Assembly (NCBI GenBank): GCA_009845545.1 | Contig: VXZK01000347.1 | Location: forward strand, 1-37,571 | Direction of reading: 5' to 3' | DNA length: 37,571 nucleotides | Origin: Candidatus Poribacteria bacterium | Lineage (GTDB): Bacteria > Poribacteria > WGA-4E > WGA-3G | Shown: piece by piece, positions 31,368-37,571 of the stretch | How the letters are laid out: each line of letters begins with the position of its first letter | How positions within the stretch are numbered: the first letter of the stretch is position 1 | Position numbers and translations under genes: made by a program | Notes under the pieces: generated by a model | The model's database searches: none | The model's input: only the letters and a program-made list of their open reading frames with translations | What the model was told of the DNA's origin: nothing

Positions 31368-33851
31368 TTACACGGTGCCTCCCGAAGTTTTTGCGAAGTG
31401 AATGCTGGCGTGTACTAACTGCTCGGGTTGCGTCTCAGTAAACTTTAACTGATAAATCGGTTTATCCCAACTATATTCATAACCGCTGCCGTAAGTCGCG
31501 ACACTGATGGGTAGATAATCCTCTGGCACATGAATAAAGCAGGTCCCCTCAGCCTGTCGAAGCGGTTTGCAAACGAGTAGATAACTTTGGCTGTGGGTAT
31601 CCCAACCGGCAGATAGGATCTCGGCACTGCCTTGTGTATAGTGAATATCGGTTGCGAGCAATTGGGGTATGTCCTGCTCCTCACGGAAACAGAGCAGCTT
31701 CGCGGAACGGGGCGGAATATTCAACAAGTTTACGCTTTGTGAAACCTTCCCGAGGTATTGACGCATCCAGAAATCGTGGACAAGGTACCCGTCAGATTCA
31801 GGCACCCCCAGCGCATCAAGTTCAAAATAAACATCGTCTTCGTGATCATTCCAATTGAAGACTGCGGCGAGATACCATGTTTCCTGGGGTGTTGAAATAG
31901 GTAGGCTCCAAACTTTAGGGAAAGGTTCGTCATAAATATCTACGGGAGTCGCGGCTTCATTTAGAAGTGGGAAAATTTTTGCTAAGTACGCTGCCCGCAA
32001 TGGCGTAAGTGTCGCGATTGGGTCAGCGCAAAGAACAGCCCCGCCACTGAGTGCGGCGGCTGTCATCTCCGCGATTGCCTCATTGATAGGTCGTGGTTCA
32101 TCAACAGTGAGTTCTCCAAAAAGATGGTTCCAGAGGACTTTATGCTCTCGTAGATACGCCGCATATCTACTTAAACGATGCTTCGTGCCCCGTTGATGAT
32201 GCCACTGATCACTTGCCCGGTTGGAGGCGCCACCAGAGGCAAGCGGTGCGTTAAGGAGTGGTGCGTTGATAACAACACTCCCGACACAGAGATCCGAAAT
32301 AGCATTGTATGCTGCCAAAAAAACGTCCTCTTTTGCTGGCGCGTTTTCCAAGCGTACCTCATTAATTGTATCTCGTAGCAGTTCAGCAGCGAGACGATAA
32401 AGCTGTACTGCTGTTAAGCTGTCATCATGCCATCGCAAGTTGTGTGAAGCGTTGGTAAGTCCGGTTGTATAAGCGGTGAAGTCTACATTAATGAGTGAAT
32501 ACCCACAATCGCCCACCATGTGTTTAATCTGTTCACGAATATGTGCCTGTACTTCTGGATGGGAAACATCCAAGAGTGCGACCTCTTTGCCGGTATCTGG
32601 CAGATGAATTGTTGCGGGTTTGGAGCCGTTCTGTGCAGTGCGTCTCCGTGGGTGTCTCCTTGCGGTGCGAGTGCCAGGCTGTTCCTGTATGCAATAGTCT
32701 GGATGGTTCTGTACAAGTTCCGAATCCAGTGCGAGACCGAACAGATTAACTTGGAGCCCTGCCTTAAAACCTTTTGCTTGAATCTGGTTGACAGTCTCTG
32801 GATTTTGCAATCCTGAGGCTGCGTCAAGTTGAATATAACTGATACCGCCCGGGGCGTTGGGTTGAAACAGAGGGTGATGGGCGAGCGCATCTGTCTGGGT
32901 TAATATAGCATCGGAATCAAGGCGTCCTGATGTCTCGGAAAAAGACCACGCAGCAAACGATTCATCACGAGCCGTCGTAGATTGGACATTCGCTTGTTCA
33001 CCTTTTTTTCCCCTGAGAGCCGTATAGTGTTCATAGGCAGCCTGAGCACCCCCTGTAAAGTTGATATAAACAGTTTCAGAGAGAATTTCCTCACCAGCGT
33101 CGCAGCGCTGTGCACACTGATGATAGAGTGCCCACGAGTTAATACCTGATACCGATGTCTTTTTATTTTTTCCACTGGATTGCGAACGTTTTCCACCATT
33201 GCGTTGGCAACCGACCTGAATCCGGGGCCACCACTTCTCAGTAGTTAAGAAACCGAAGACGAGTGCCTTGCCAGTCTGTGTATCGTGAAGTACACCATCA
33301 TAGCTCGGATGCATAACATCGGTTTCGCTGAGAAGGAATCCATCATAGAGTCTTTTACTGACACCGGGGGAGACGGGCGGCATGTTGATAAAAAGGTGGC
33401 ACTCCGCTGGTGTTGCGCCGAGCAAAACGGCACCGCGATTTGCAGAAACCCCGAGGACTGTCACGCTGTCGAGTTGCAACGGTTCAGGTTTTAGGTTTTC
33501 AACACCAAGTTTGAGGTGTATGGCGGGATGGGCGTTATAACAATTGAGGTAGGTATTTATCCGAATGCCCTTACCCGTCGCCTCGTATGAGAAACGGACC
33601 TGATGATAATCCCCGAAAGCATCGGTTTTGGGAAGCTCGGTCATAAATTCGCGGGTGCCAGTGTCTTCGGTTTTGATAACAGTTCCATCGTCAAGGGTTA
33701 CCTGTGTGCACCCGTTTCGGATAATTGTGTCCCCGCCTTCATCAATATAATCCCAAGTTCCTTTTGAAAGGTTAAATTTAATCTCAAATTTATTGTGGTT
33801 TATCACAGCGAGGTTCCCCTGCCGTGAGACGGCTACATCATCTGGTCTCAT
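31368..33851 (-). CDS. Alpha-galactosidase-like glycoside hydrolase (GH36/GH27-type layout)
   Basis: An 827-residue protein, apparently without a signal peptide. The first 280 residues form a beta-sandwich as in GH36 enzymes (NCYNAHPAIHLKLGVEN; HPSYDGVLHDTQTGKALVFG). A TIM-barrel region follows (about 290-650), with KGFKAGLQVNLFGLAL and CGYSLINVDFTAYTTG, where D457 is a candidate nucleophile. A C-terminal beta domain (about 690-827) closes it. It probably cleaves alpha-galactosides or related sugars from plant, algal or sponge material. The assignment is by layout only; substrate and catalytic residues are not proven. An AAGGA Shine-Dalgarno lies 9 nt upstream of the ATG. Confidence 0.7.
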   Translation of the reverse strand: MRPDDVAVSRQGNLAVINHNKFEIKFNLSKGTWDYIDEGGDTIIRNGCTQVTLDDGTVIKTEDTGTREFMTELPKTDAFGDYHQVRFSYEATGKGIRINTYLNCYNAHPAIHLKLGVENLKPEPLQLDSVTVLGVSANRGAVLLGATPAECHLFINMPPVSPGVSKRLYDGFLLSETDVMHPSYDGVLHDTQTGKALVFGFLTTEKWWPRIQVGCQRNGGKRSQSSGKNKKTSVSGINSWALYHQCAQRCDAGEEILSETVYINFTGGAQAAYEHYTALRGKKGEQANVQSTTARDESFAAWSFSETSGRLDSDAILTQTDALAHHPLFQPNAPGGISYIQLDAASGLQNPETVNQIQAKGFKAGLQVNLFGLALDSELVQNHPDYCIQEQPGTRTARRHPRRRTAQNGSKPATIHLPDTGKEVALLDVSHPEVQAHIREQIKHMVGDCGYSLINVDFTAYTTGLTNASHNLRWHDDSLTAVQLYRLAAELLRDTINEVRLENAPAKEDVFLAAYNAISDLCVGSVVINAPLLNAPLASGGASNRASDQWHHQRGTKHRLSRYAAYLREHKVLWNHLFGELTVDEPRPINEAIAEMTAAALSGGAVLCADPIATLTPLRAAYLAKIFPLLNEAATPVDIYDEPFPKVWSLPISTPQETWYLAAVFNWNDHEDDVYFELDALGVPESDGYLVHDFWMRQYLGKVSQSVNLLNIPPRSAKLLCFREEQDIPQLLATDIHYTQGSAEILSAGWDTHSQSYLLVCKPLRQAEGTCFIHVPEDYLPISVATYGSGYEYSWDKPIYQLKFTETQPEQLVHASIHFAKTSGGTV

Positions 33852-33943
33852 CCATTAATTTCCTTTTTCATCTTGGCACAAGTGTATAGACTGCGCGTGG
33901 ACAATTTTGCGGGAAACCCTTAAAATTCGGCAGACACCACGAT

Positions 33944-34678
33944 TTACATGGAAGCAGCAACTGCCCGACAAGATATGACTGCTGTCTGTTCCTCCCCAGC
34001 CTGTGAAAGTGAAAAGGAGTCGCCAGGGGTGAGGAAGAGGACATCATATCGTTCGAGTGTATGCGTCTCTCCACTATTATCTTTCACTTCAGCACATCCA
34101 TCCTTTAGCACATAAATTGATTCGCTGTGTATCGGTTCATGGGTAAAGTGTTGCCCCTTGTCAAGACAGATGTAATCTAAGGAGAGATGTACAGAACCTT
34201 TTTTCGGTGAGACGACGCTTCGCCAATCAGCAGCTTTTCCGAACACAGGTCCACACCGTGCCATATTAAGCACCTGAACGTTGCTCCGATGCCCATCTTG
34301 TGGGGTTGGGGCTTCATGTGGTGTATCGCGTTCGCCCCGGTAGAGTGCCATATCCGGCGGCGCTTGGAAACTAATCAAGCGTGCTGTGTTCGGCGTGGTA
34401 TTGACTGTACCGTGGACCTCGCCTGCGGGTACAAAAATAACATCGCCTGCAGCAATCGGTGTATAGACACTCCCCTGTCGGATAGCACCGCCACCTTCTA
34501 AGACGACAATTGCGTCTTCTGATGCGTCATGATAGTGCTGTGTAAATTCTTGATCGGGGGCGTGGAGTCCATGGTTCAGCGTCAACTGTGCCGATCCCAT
34601 ATCTGGATGTACGACGCGCCAATTTTTGCCTTTGCCCATTTGAAAAGGGGTTCCGGATTGGAGGTTCAAAATCTTCAT
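33944..34678 (-). CDS. Bicupin protein
   Basis: A 244-residue protein with two cupin domains. The first has a metal site H48, H50, E54 (TQHYHDASED) and H89 (AGDVIFVPAGEVHG). The second (about 155-240) shows HEPIHSESIYVLKDG but lacks a histidine in the last motif (PGDSFSLSQ), so it may be structural. Cupins of this kind are isomerases, dioxygenases or sugar-binding regulators. The neighbouring glycosidase-like gene hints at sugar metabolism, but the substrate is unknown. Confidence 0.85.
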   Translation of the reverse strand: MKILNLQSGTPFQMGKGKNWRVVHPDMGSAQLTLNHGLHAPDQEFTQHYHDASEDAIVVLEGGGAIRQGSVYTPIAAGDVIFVPAGEVHGTVNTTPNTARLISFQAPPDMALYRGERDTPHEAPTPQDGHRSNVQVLNMARCGPVFGKAADWRSVVSPKKGSVHLSLDYICLDKGQHFTHEPIHSESIYVLKDGCAEVKDNSGETHTLERYDVLFLTPGDSFSLSQAGEEQTAVISCRAVAASM

Positions 34679-34749
34679 TTTTTATGTCTATGCCCAGTGC
34701 GTAAAGGGTAGATCACCCTGTGATAATAAATAACATACGGCTTAAAAAT

Positions 34750-35355
34750 CTACAGATTCCTTTGATAAAATGAGACGACTGTATCCCCATAATTCGCCTG
34801 CCGACTCCGTGCCAAACTGCCGACGCTGTCAGGTATCACAAACTGCTTTGCATGTTCAACAAGCAGTGTGCCGTCGGTGCGGAGCAGTGAGTTCTCAGCC
34901 AGAACTGCTAAACAAGGCGTATAAAGTTCCGAGCCGCCCTGTAAACCTACGGCATAGGGTGGATCGAAATAGATAACTTCAAACACAGCAGCCTGTTTCT
35001 GGAGATACGTAATCCCTTTCACAGCATCGCGACGGAGCAGAAATATTGTATCAGTTGGCTTGCGAGCTGCGCGCGGTTTAGTCGTAAGTCCACATATCCG
35101 AAGGTTTTGTTCTATCATTTGGATACACCGCGGGTCGCGCTCTAAAAAGGTGACATGTTTCGCGCCACGGCTCAACGCTTCGATCCCCATATTCCCTGTA
35201 CCGGCACAAAGGTCGAGAAAATTCGCGTCAATAATCTGTTCTCGTAGCATACTGAAGACAGATTCTTTAACGCGATCCGCAGTAGGACGGACGACACGAT
35301 TGCCCTTCGGTGCAACCAAACGTCTCCCTCTGAATGTGCCAGCAATAACTCTCAT
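34750..35355 (-). CDS. rsmD: 16S rRNA (guanine(966)-N(2))-methyltransferase
   Basis: RsmD methylates G966 of 16S rRNA in the small ribosomal subunit. The 201-residue protein is complete: N-terminal MRVIAGTFRGRRL and PTADRVKESVFSML, the SAM-binding FLDLCAGTGNMGIEALSRGA (47-66) and catalytic DPPY at 131-134. The gene often lies next to coaD, but here it does not. An interspersed repeat directly precedes it. Confidence 0.95.
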   Translation of the reverse strand: MRVIAGTFRGRRLVAPKGNRVVRPTADRVKESVFSMLREQIIDANFLDLCAGTGNMGIEALSRGAKHVTFLERDPRCIQMIEQNLRICGLTTKPRAARKPTDTIFLLRRDAVKGITYLQKQAAVFEVIYFDPPYAVGLQGGSELYTPCLAVLAENSLLRTDGTLLVEHAKQFVIPDSVGSLARSRQANYGDTVVSFYQRNL

Positions 35356-35486
35356 TTTTTATTGGTTATCAGTTATCGGTTCGGTTTTTCTGCGAAAAAC
35401 CTTTCAGTTTGCTTCGCAGTGAGAAAAAGAGACCCTCGGACGATCAAAAACCTCTTGTAACTGAAAACTGAGTTCTGACAACTATT
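35356..35486. repeat. Full-length interspersed repeat with covarying hairpin
   Basis: It starts TTATCAGTTATCGG and ends with AACTGAAAACTGAGTTCTGA-type sequence, an inverted version of the start. Inside, GGTTTTTC-TGC-GAAAAACC (35383-35401) is a perfect hairpin that corresponds to the one at 23648-23668, with the outer pairs changed but still pairing. It lies between DUF1501 and rsmD. Confidence 0.7.
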
Positions 35487-36792
35487 AAGCCTTGAATAAC
35501 TCCTCTATAACCGAACCATCGTTGACGACTCGAATTGGTCGTCCGGAGCGAGAATAATTTTCTTCATTCCCATCAATGCCAAGTGCGAAACAGAGCGATG
35601 CGAAAAGGTCAGGTACACCGACAGCACCACTAACGACTTCGCTCCCGTCTTCATTGGTACCCCCGACGATCTGTCCACCACGGGTCCCACCGCCTGCGAC
35701 GACAGCCGACCAACCGTTGGTATGATGATCGCGTCCATCGTTTTCGTTGATTCTCGGCGTACGTCCGAATTCACCGAGCCAGAGCACGATCGTCTCCTCG
35801 AGGAGGTCCCGCTCGGATAAGTCTTTCAGGAGCATCGCGAACGCTGGATCCACCCTATCAAGAAGTTCTTTTGTCCGGTCAAAGTTATTTTGGTGTGTAT
35901 CCCAACCATCCAATGCGACTTCTACAAATTTGACCCCTGCCTCTACAAGTCGGCGTGCCATAAGACACCCTTGACCGAATTTGTTCATACCATACGCTTC
36001 GCGGATAGCGATTGGTTCTTCGTCGAGCCGAAACGCGTCTATTTTTGGGGAATTGATGAGCTCATCTGCTTTCTTATAAATCGCTTCATGTGCTTCTGTG
36101 CTGCGCCCTGTCCGTTTCGCTATAAAATCTTTCTCAATCGCTCTGAGCATCTTGAGTCGTTCGCGAAAACGGTGTGTGTCCATCTGCGCTGGATAGGAGA
36201 TGTCTTCAACAGGTTTCATCGGATCTTTAACGACAAACGGATCGTGCGTTGCACCGAGAAAGCCGCCGGAGTATGTCGGCGAATTAATGTTAACACAACT
36301 CGGCAGGTCCAAAAGTGCGTCTTCAAGATAGTAAGAAGTGATGGATCCGAGGGTCGGATGTCTGACGGCGCCACCGGGGGCATATCCTGTATGTAGTAAG
36401 TAGCGGGCGCGTTCATGATTTCCTTCACGCGAAACCATGGAACGGATGATAGAGAGATGGTGTGCCTGCTCGGCAACATTCGGAAGGTGTTCGGAGACCT
36501 GTATACCTGTAGCACTTGTCGGAATCGCTGTGAAGGGCCCCCCGTTTTTGGTACCGGGTTTCGGATCAAATGTATCTAACTGGCTGGCACCACCACTCAT
36601 AAAAAGCACGATACAATGCTTGGCGCGCGGTATTACATCTTCAAGCTGCGCGAAACTACTGGAACCGAAGTGCTGCATCGCGATCAGTCCGAGAAAACTA
36701 CTGATACCGGTCTTGAAAAAACCGCGGCGTGAGATTTCTTTATGCCATAATTCGGGTGTGTCGTATTCGGGAACCCACAATTTTGTGTCCAT
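35485..36792 (-). CDS. DUF1501-family protein with Tat-type signal
   Basis: A 435-residue protein with the twin-arginine-like signal SRRGFFKTGISSFLGL near residue 19. The main domain shows family landmarks: CIVLFMSGGASQLDTFDPKPG, GVKFVEVALDGWDTHQNNF, and ETIVLWLGEFGRTPRINENDGRDHH. These resemble alkaline-phosphatase-fold metal ligands, so sulfatase-like hydrolase activity is suspected. DUF1501 proteins are frequent in Planctomycetes and Poribacteria, often beside DUF1800 or cytochrome-containing partners, none of which is seen here. The start is preceded by GAGGAG at 7-nt spacing and a promoter at 36823-36852. Confidence 0.93.
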   Translation of the reverse strand: MDTKLWVPEYDTPELWHKEISRRGFFKTGISSFLGLIAMQHFGSSSFAQLEDVIPRAKHCIVLFMSGGASQLDTFDPKPGTKNGGPFTAIPTSATGIQVSEHLPNVAEQAHHLSIIRSMVSREGNHERARYLLHTGYAPGGAVRHPTLGSITSYYLEDALLDLPSCVNINSPTYSGGFLGATHDPFVVKDPMKPVEDISYPAQMDTHRFRERLKMLRAIEKDFIAKRTGRSTEAHEAIYKKADELINSPKIDAFRLDEEPIAIREAYGMNKFGQGCLMARRLVEAGVKFVEVALDGWDTHQNNFDRTKELLDRVDPAFAMLLKDLSERDLLEETIVLWLGEFGRTPRINENDGRDHHTNGWSAVVAGGGTRGGQIVGGTNEDGSEVVSGAVGVPDLFASLCFALGIDGNEENYSRSGRPIRVVNDGSVIEELFKA

Positions 36793-36822
36793 GTTTTTCT
36801 CCTCAATTATTTCGTCTATACC

Positions 36823-36852
36823 ATTTTAACACATCTATGTCTTTATAAACAA
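36823..36852 (-). promoter_or_regulatory. Sigma-70-like promoter of the DUF1501 gene
   Basis: On the minus strand TTGTTT (36847-36852), an 18-bp spacer and TAAAAT (36823-36828), about 30 nt upstream of the start codon. It is a moderate match. Confidence 0.55.
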
Positions 36853-37049
36853 GGGGAAATTTTAAACGATCTTCAATTTTCATCTTCTAAAGGGGAACGG
36901 AAGGGTGGAAGAAGGGTCTTTTGTGTTAATCGTCTGAATCGCGGAAGGACACGACTGACACGGATTTTAAGTGTTCTGCAAGAGGATTTATCGTCTACCG
37001 TAACTGATCTTTAAACTAAACGCTCCGCCTTCTCAAATCCAAATATCAC

Positions 37050-37115
37050 CTAAATACCATATTTTTTCAATTTCCTTTGCAACGTGCGTATGCCAATCTC
37101 CAATACTTGCGAGGT
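37050..37115 (-). pseudogene. Remnant of an NtrC-family response regulator C-terminus (Fis domain)
   Basis: The minus strand encodes SQVLEIGIRTLQRKLKKYG followed by Ile and a stop. This matches the last helix-turn-helix of NtrC-type sigma-54 activators, where G(I/V)RTLQRKLK is highly conserved. The frame is blocked by TAA immediately upstream (37116-37118), and neighbouring frames do not continue the domain, so only a short fragment remains. It probably derives from a deleted or rearranged regulator. Confidence 0.6.
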
Positions 37116-37249
37116 TTAGGTTCTGCTTCGTCGAATGTGAGAGCGGCAAAAGGTGTGTGCTTGAGTCCAGTAAGGCGTTGGGGGCTCCCTATATATTTAG
37201 TGGTGATTTGAAGTTGTCTTGGTTTAAATTGTTTTGCGTTTTTATCTAT

Positions 37250-37375
37250 TAGGACTTACGCAGGCTGCTCTTTTGTAGAAGAGGAAACCGTTAGCCTGTG
37301 TCACGAGAACGTCTGCGTCTTTTATACGCGCGCGCTCTCATAGCACCGGCGATGATCAAAATTGCGTAAATCCTA
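37250..37375. mobile_element. 126-bp MITE-like element with 13-bp terminal inverted repeats
   Basis: The left end TAGGACTTACGCA (37250-37262) and right end TGCGTAAATCCTA (37363-37375) are inverted copies with one mismatch. The inside has no coding potential. Similar TAGGACTTACGCA ends are, as far as I recall, common on small insertion sequences and MITEs. No clear target duplication is visible. Confidence 0.65.
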
Positions 37376-37520
37376 CGGATGCTACTCTTTCAACAATAGC
37401 GGTAATTTTTTTAGATTTTTGGCAAACTGATTGTATGCCTGTGTTTTCAGCAAATGACAGCAAGAATATTTTTAGGATTTTAGCAGCTTTGATGCGAATA
37501 TCGCGTCTTCTTACGAACAT

Positions 37521-37535
37521 TGGCACGAAACTTGC
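37521..37535 (+). promoter_or_regulatory. Sigma-54 (RpoN) promoter directed out of the window
   Basis: TGGCACG-AAAC-TTGC (followed by T) matches the -24/-12 consensus TGGCACGNNNNTTGCW exactly, spacing included. The start point should be near 37547, so the controlled gene lies to the right of the window. A weaker lookalike, TGGCA-N6-TTGT, lies at 37420-37434. An NtrC-type activator is required for such promoters. Confidence 0.85.
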
Positions 37536-37571
37536 TTATTGCTTATAATAAAACTAATATTACAATAGGGC

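Larger units (their letters stand above)
36853..37571. other. Long intergenic region with gene remnant, inverted-repeat element and sigma-54 promoter
   Basis: More than 700 bases without an intact gene. It includes a Fis-type helix-turn-helix remnant (37050-37115), an element with inverted ends (37250-37375) and a sigma-54 promoter near the right edge. In 36853-37049 I see only low-complexity purine-rich stretches (GGAACGGAAGGGTGGAAG). Confidence 0.7.

Noticed and set aside
37420..37434. Second sigma-54 promoter
   Set aside because: TGGCA-N6-TTGT lacks the essential GC at -12; the site at 37521 is far better.

Overview
The window looks like a chromosomal segment of an uncultured, Gram-negative-type, aerobic bacterium. 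Several traits recall Candidatus Poribacteria or PVC/Nitrospirota-like lineages: DUF1501 and LamG proteins, secreted proteins ending in a 'VTLSYFRAE...WTTESE' fibronectin-like module, a multiheme bc complex, a CydB-less bd-like oxidase and many short intergenic repeats. This placement is inference; no rRNA gene or other decisive marker is present.

Layout: from about 29.4 kb down to 1.15 kb nearly everything lies on the minus strand and forms one large respiratory island. It begins behind a consensus sigma-70 promoter (29565-29593). The first genes encode a Rieske protein, a b6-type cytochrome b split into two genes, and a membrane-anchored octaheme cytochrome c. Then come a small monoheme cytochrome c, a frameshifted YHYH-type gene, a cupredoxin-like protein, a cytochrome bd-like oxidase subunit I without a CydB partner, and three more cytochrome c proteins (one diheme with a split second domain, one monoheme, one diheme with an ethylbenzene-dehydrogenase-like domain). 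A second cupredoxin-like protein and an ABC-2 exporter follow. The last part is a complete aa3-type cytochrome c oxidase module: coxB, coxA, ctaA, ctaB, two coxC genes, coxD, SCO1 and small membrane proteins, one with a CPACK motif. Two large secreted non-respiratory proteins (a HEAT-like protein and a metzincin-type protease with leucine-rich repeats) interrupt the cox genes. At 1-1076 an incomplete gene encodes an acidic-repeat surface protein with a bacterial Ig-like domain.

From 29.8 to 36.8 kb there are ordinary accessory genes: LamG protein (plus strand), family-4-like uracil-DNA glycosylase, alpha-galactosidase-like protein, bicupin, RsmD, and a DUF1501 protein with a Tat-like signal. 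The right end (36.85-37.57 kb) has no intact gene. It holds a remnant of an NtrC-type Fis helix-turn-helix, a 126-bp element with terminal inverted repeats, and a textbook sigma-54 promoter pointing out of the window.

Working model (inference): quinol is oxidised by the Rieske/b6-type complex and electrons pass to the octaheme cytochrome. Small cytochromes c and cupredoxins then distribute them to two oxygen reductases, the aa3 oxidase and the bd-like oxidase. The cytochrome b carries a cysteine at the position that binds heme ci/cn in cytochrome b6. The bd-like subunit lies among periplasmic electron carriers, not beside cydB, so it may accept electrons from cytochrome c or a cupredoxin, not from quinol.
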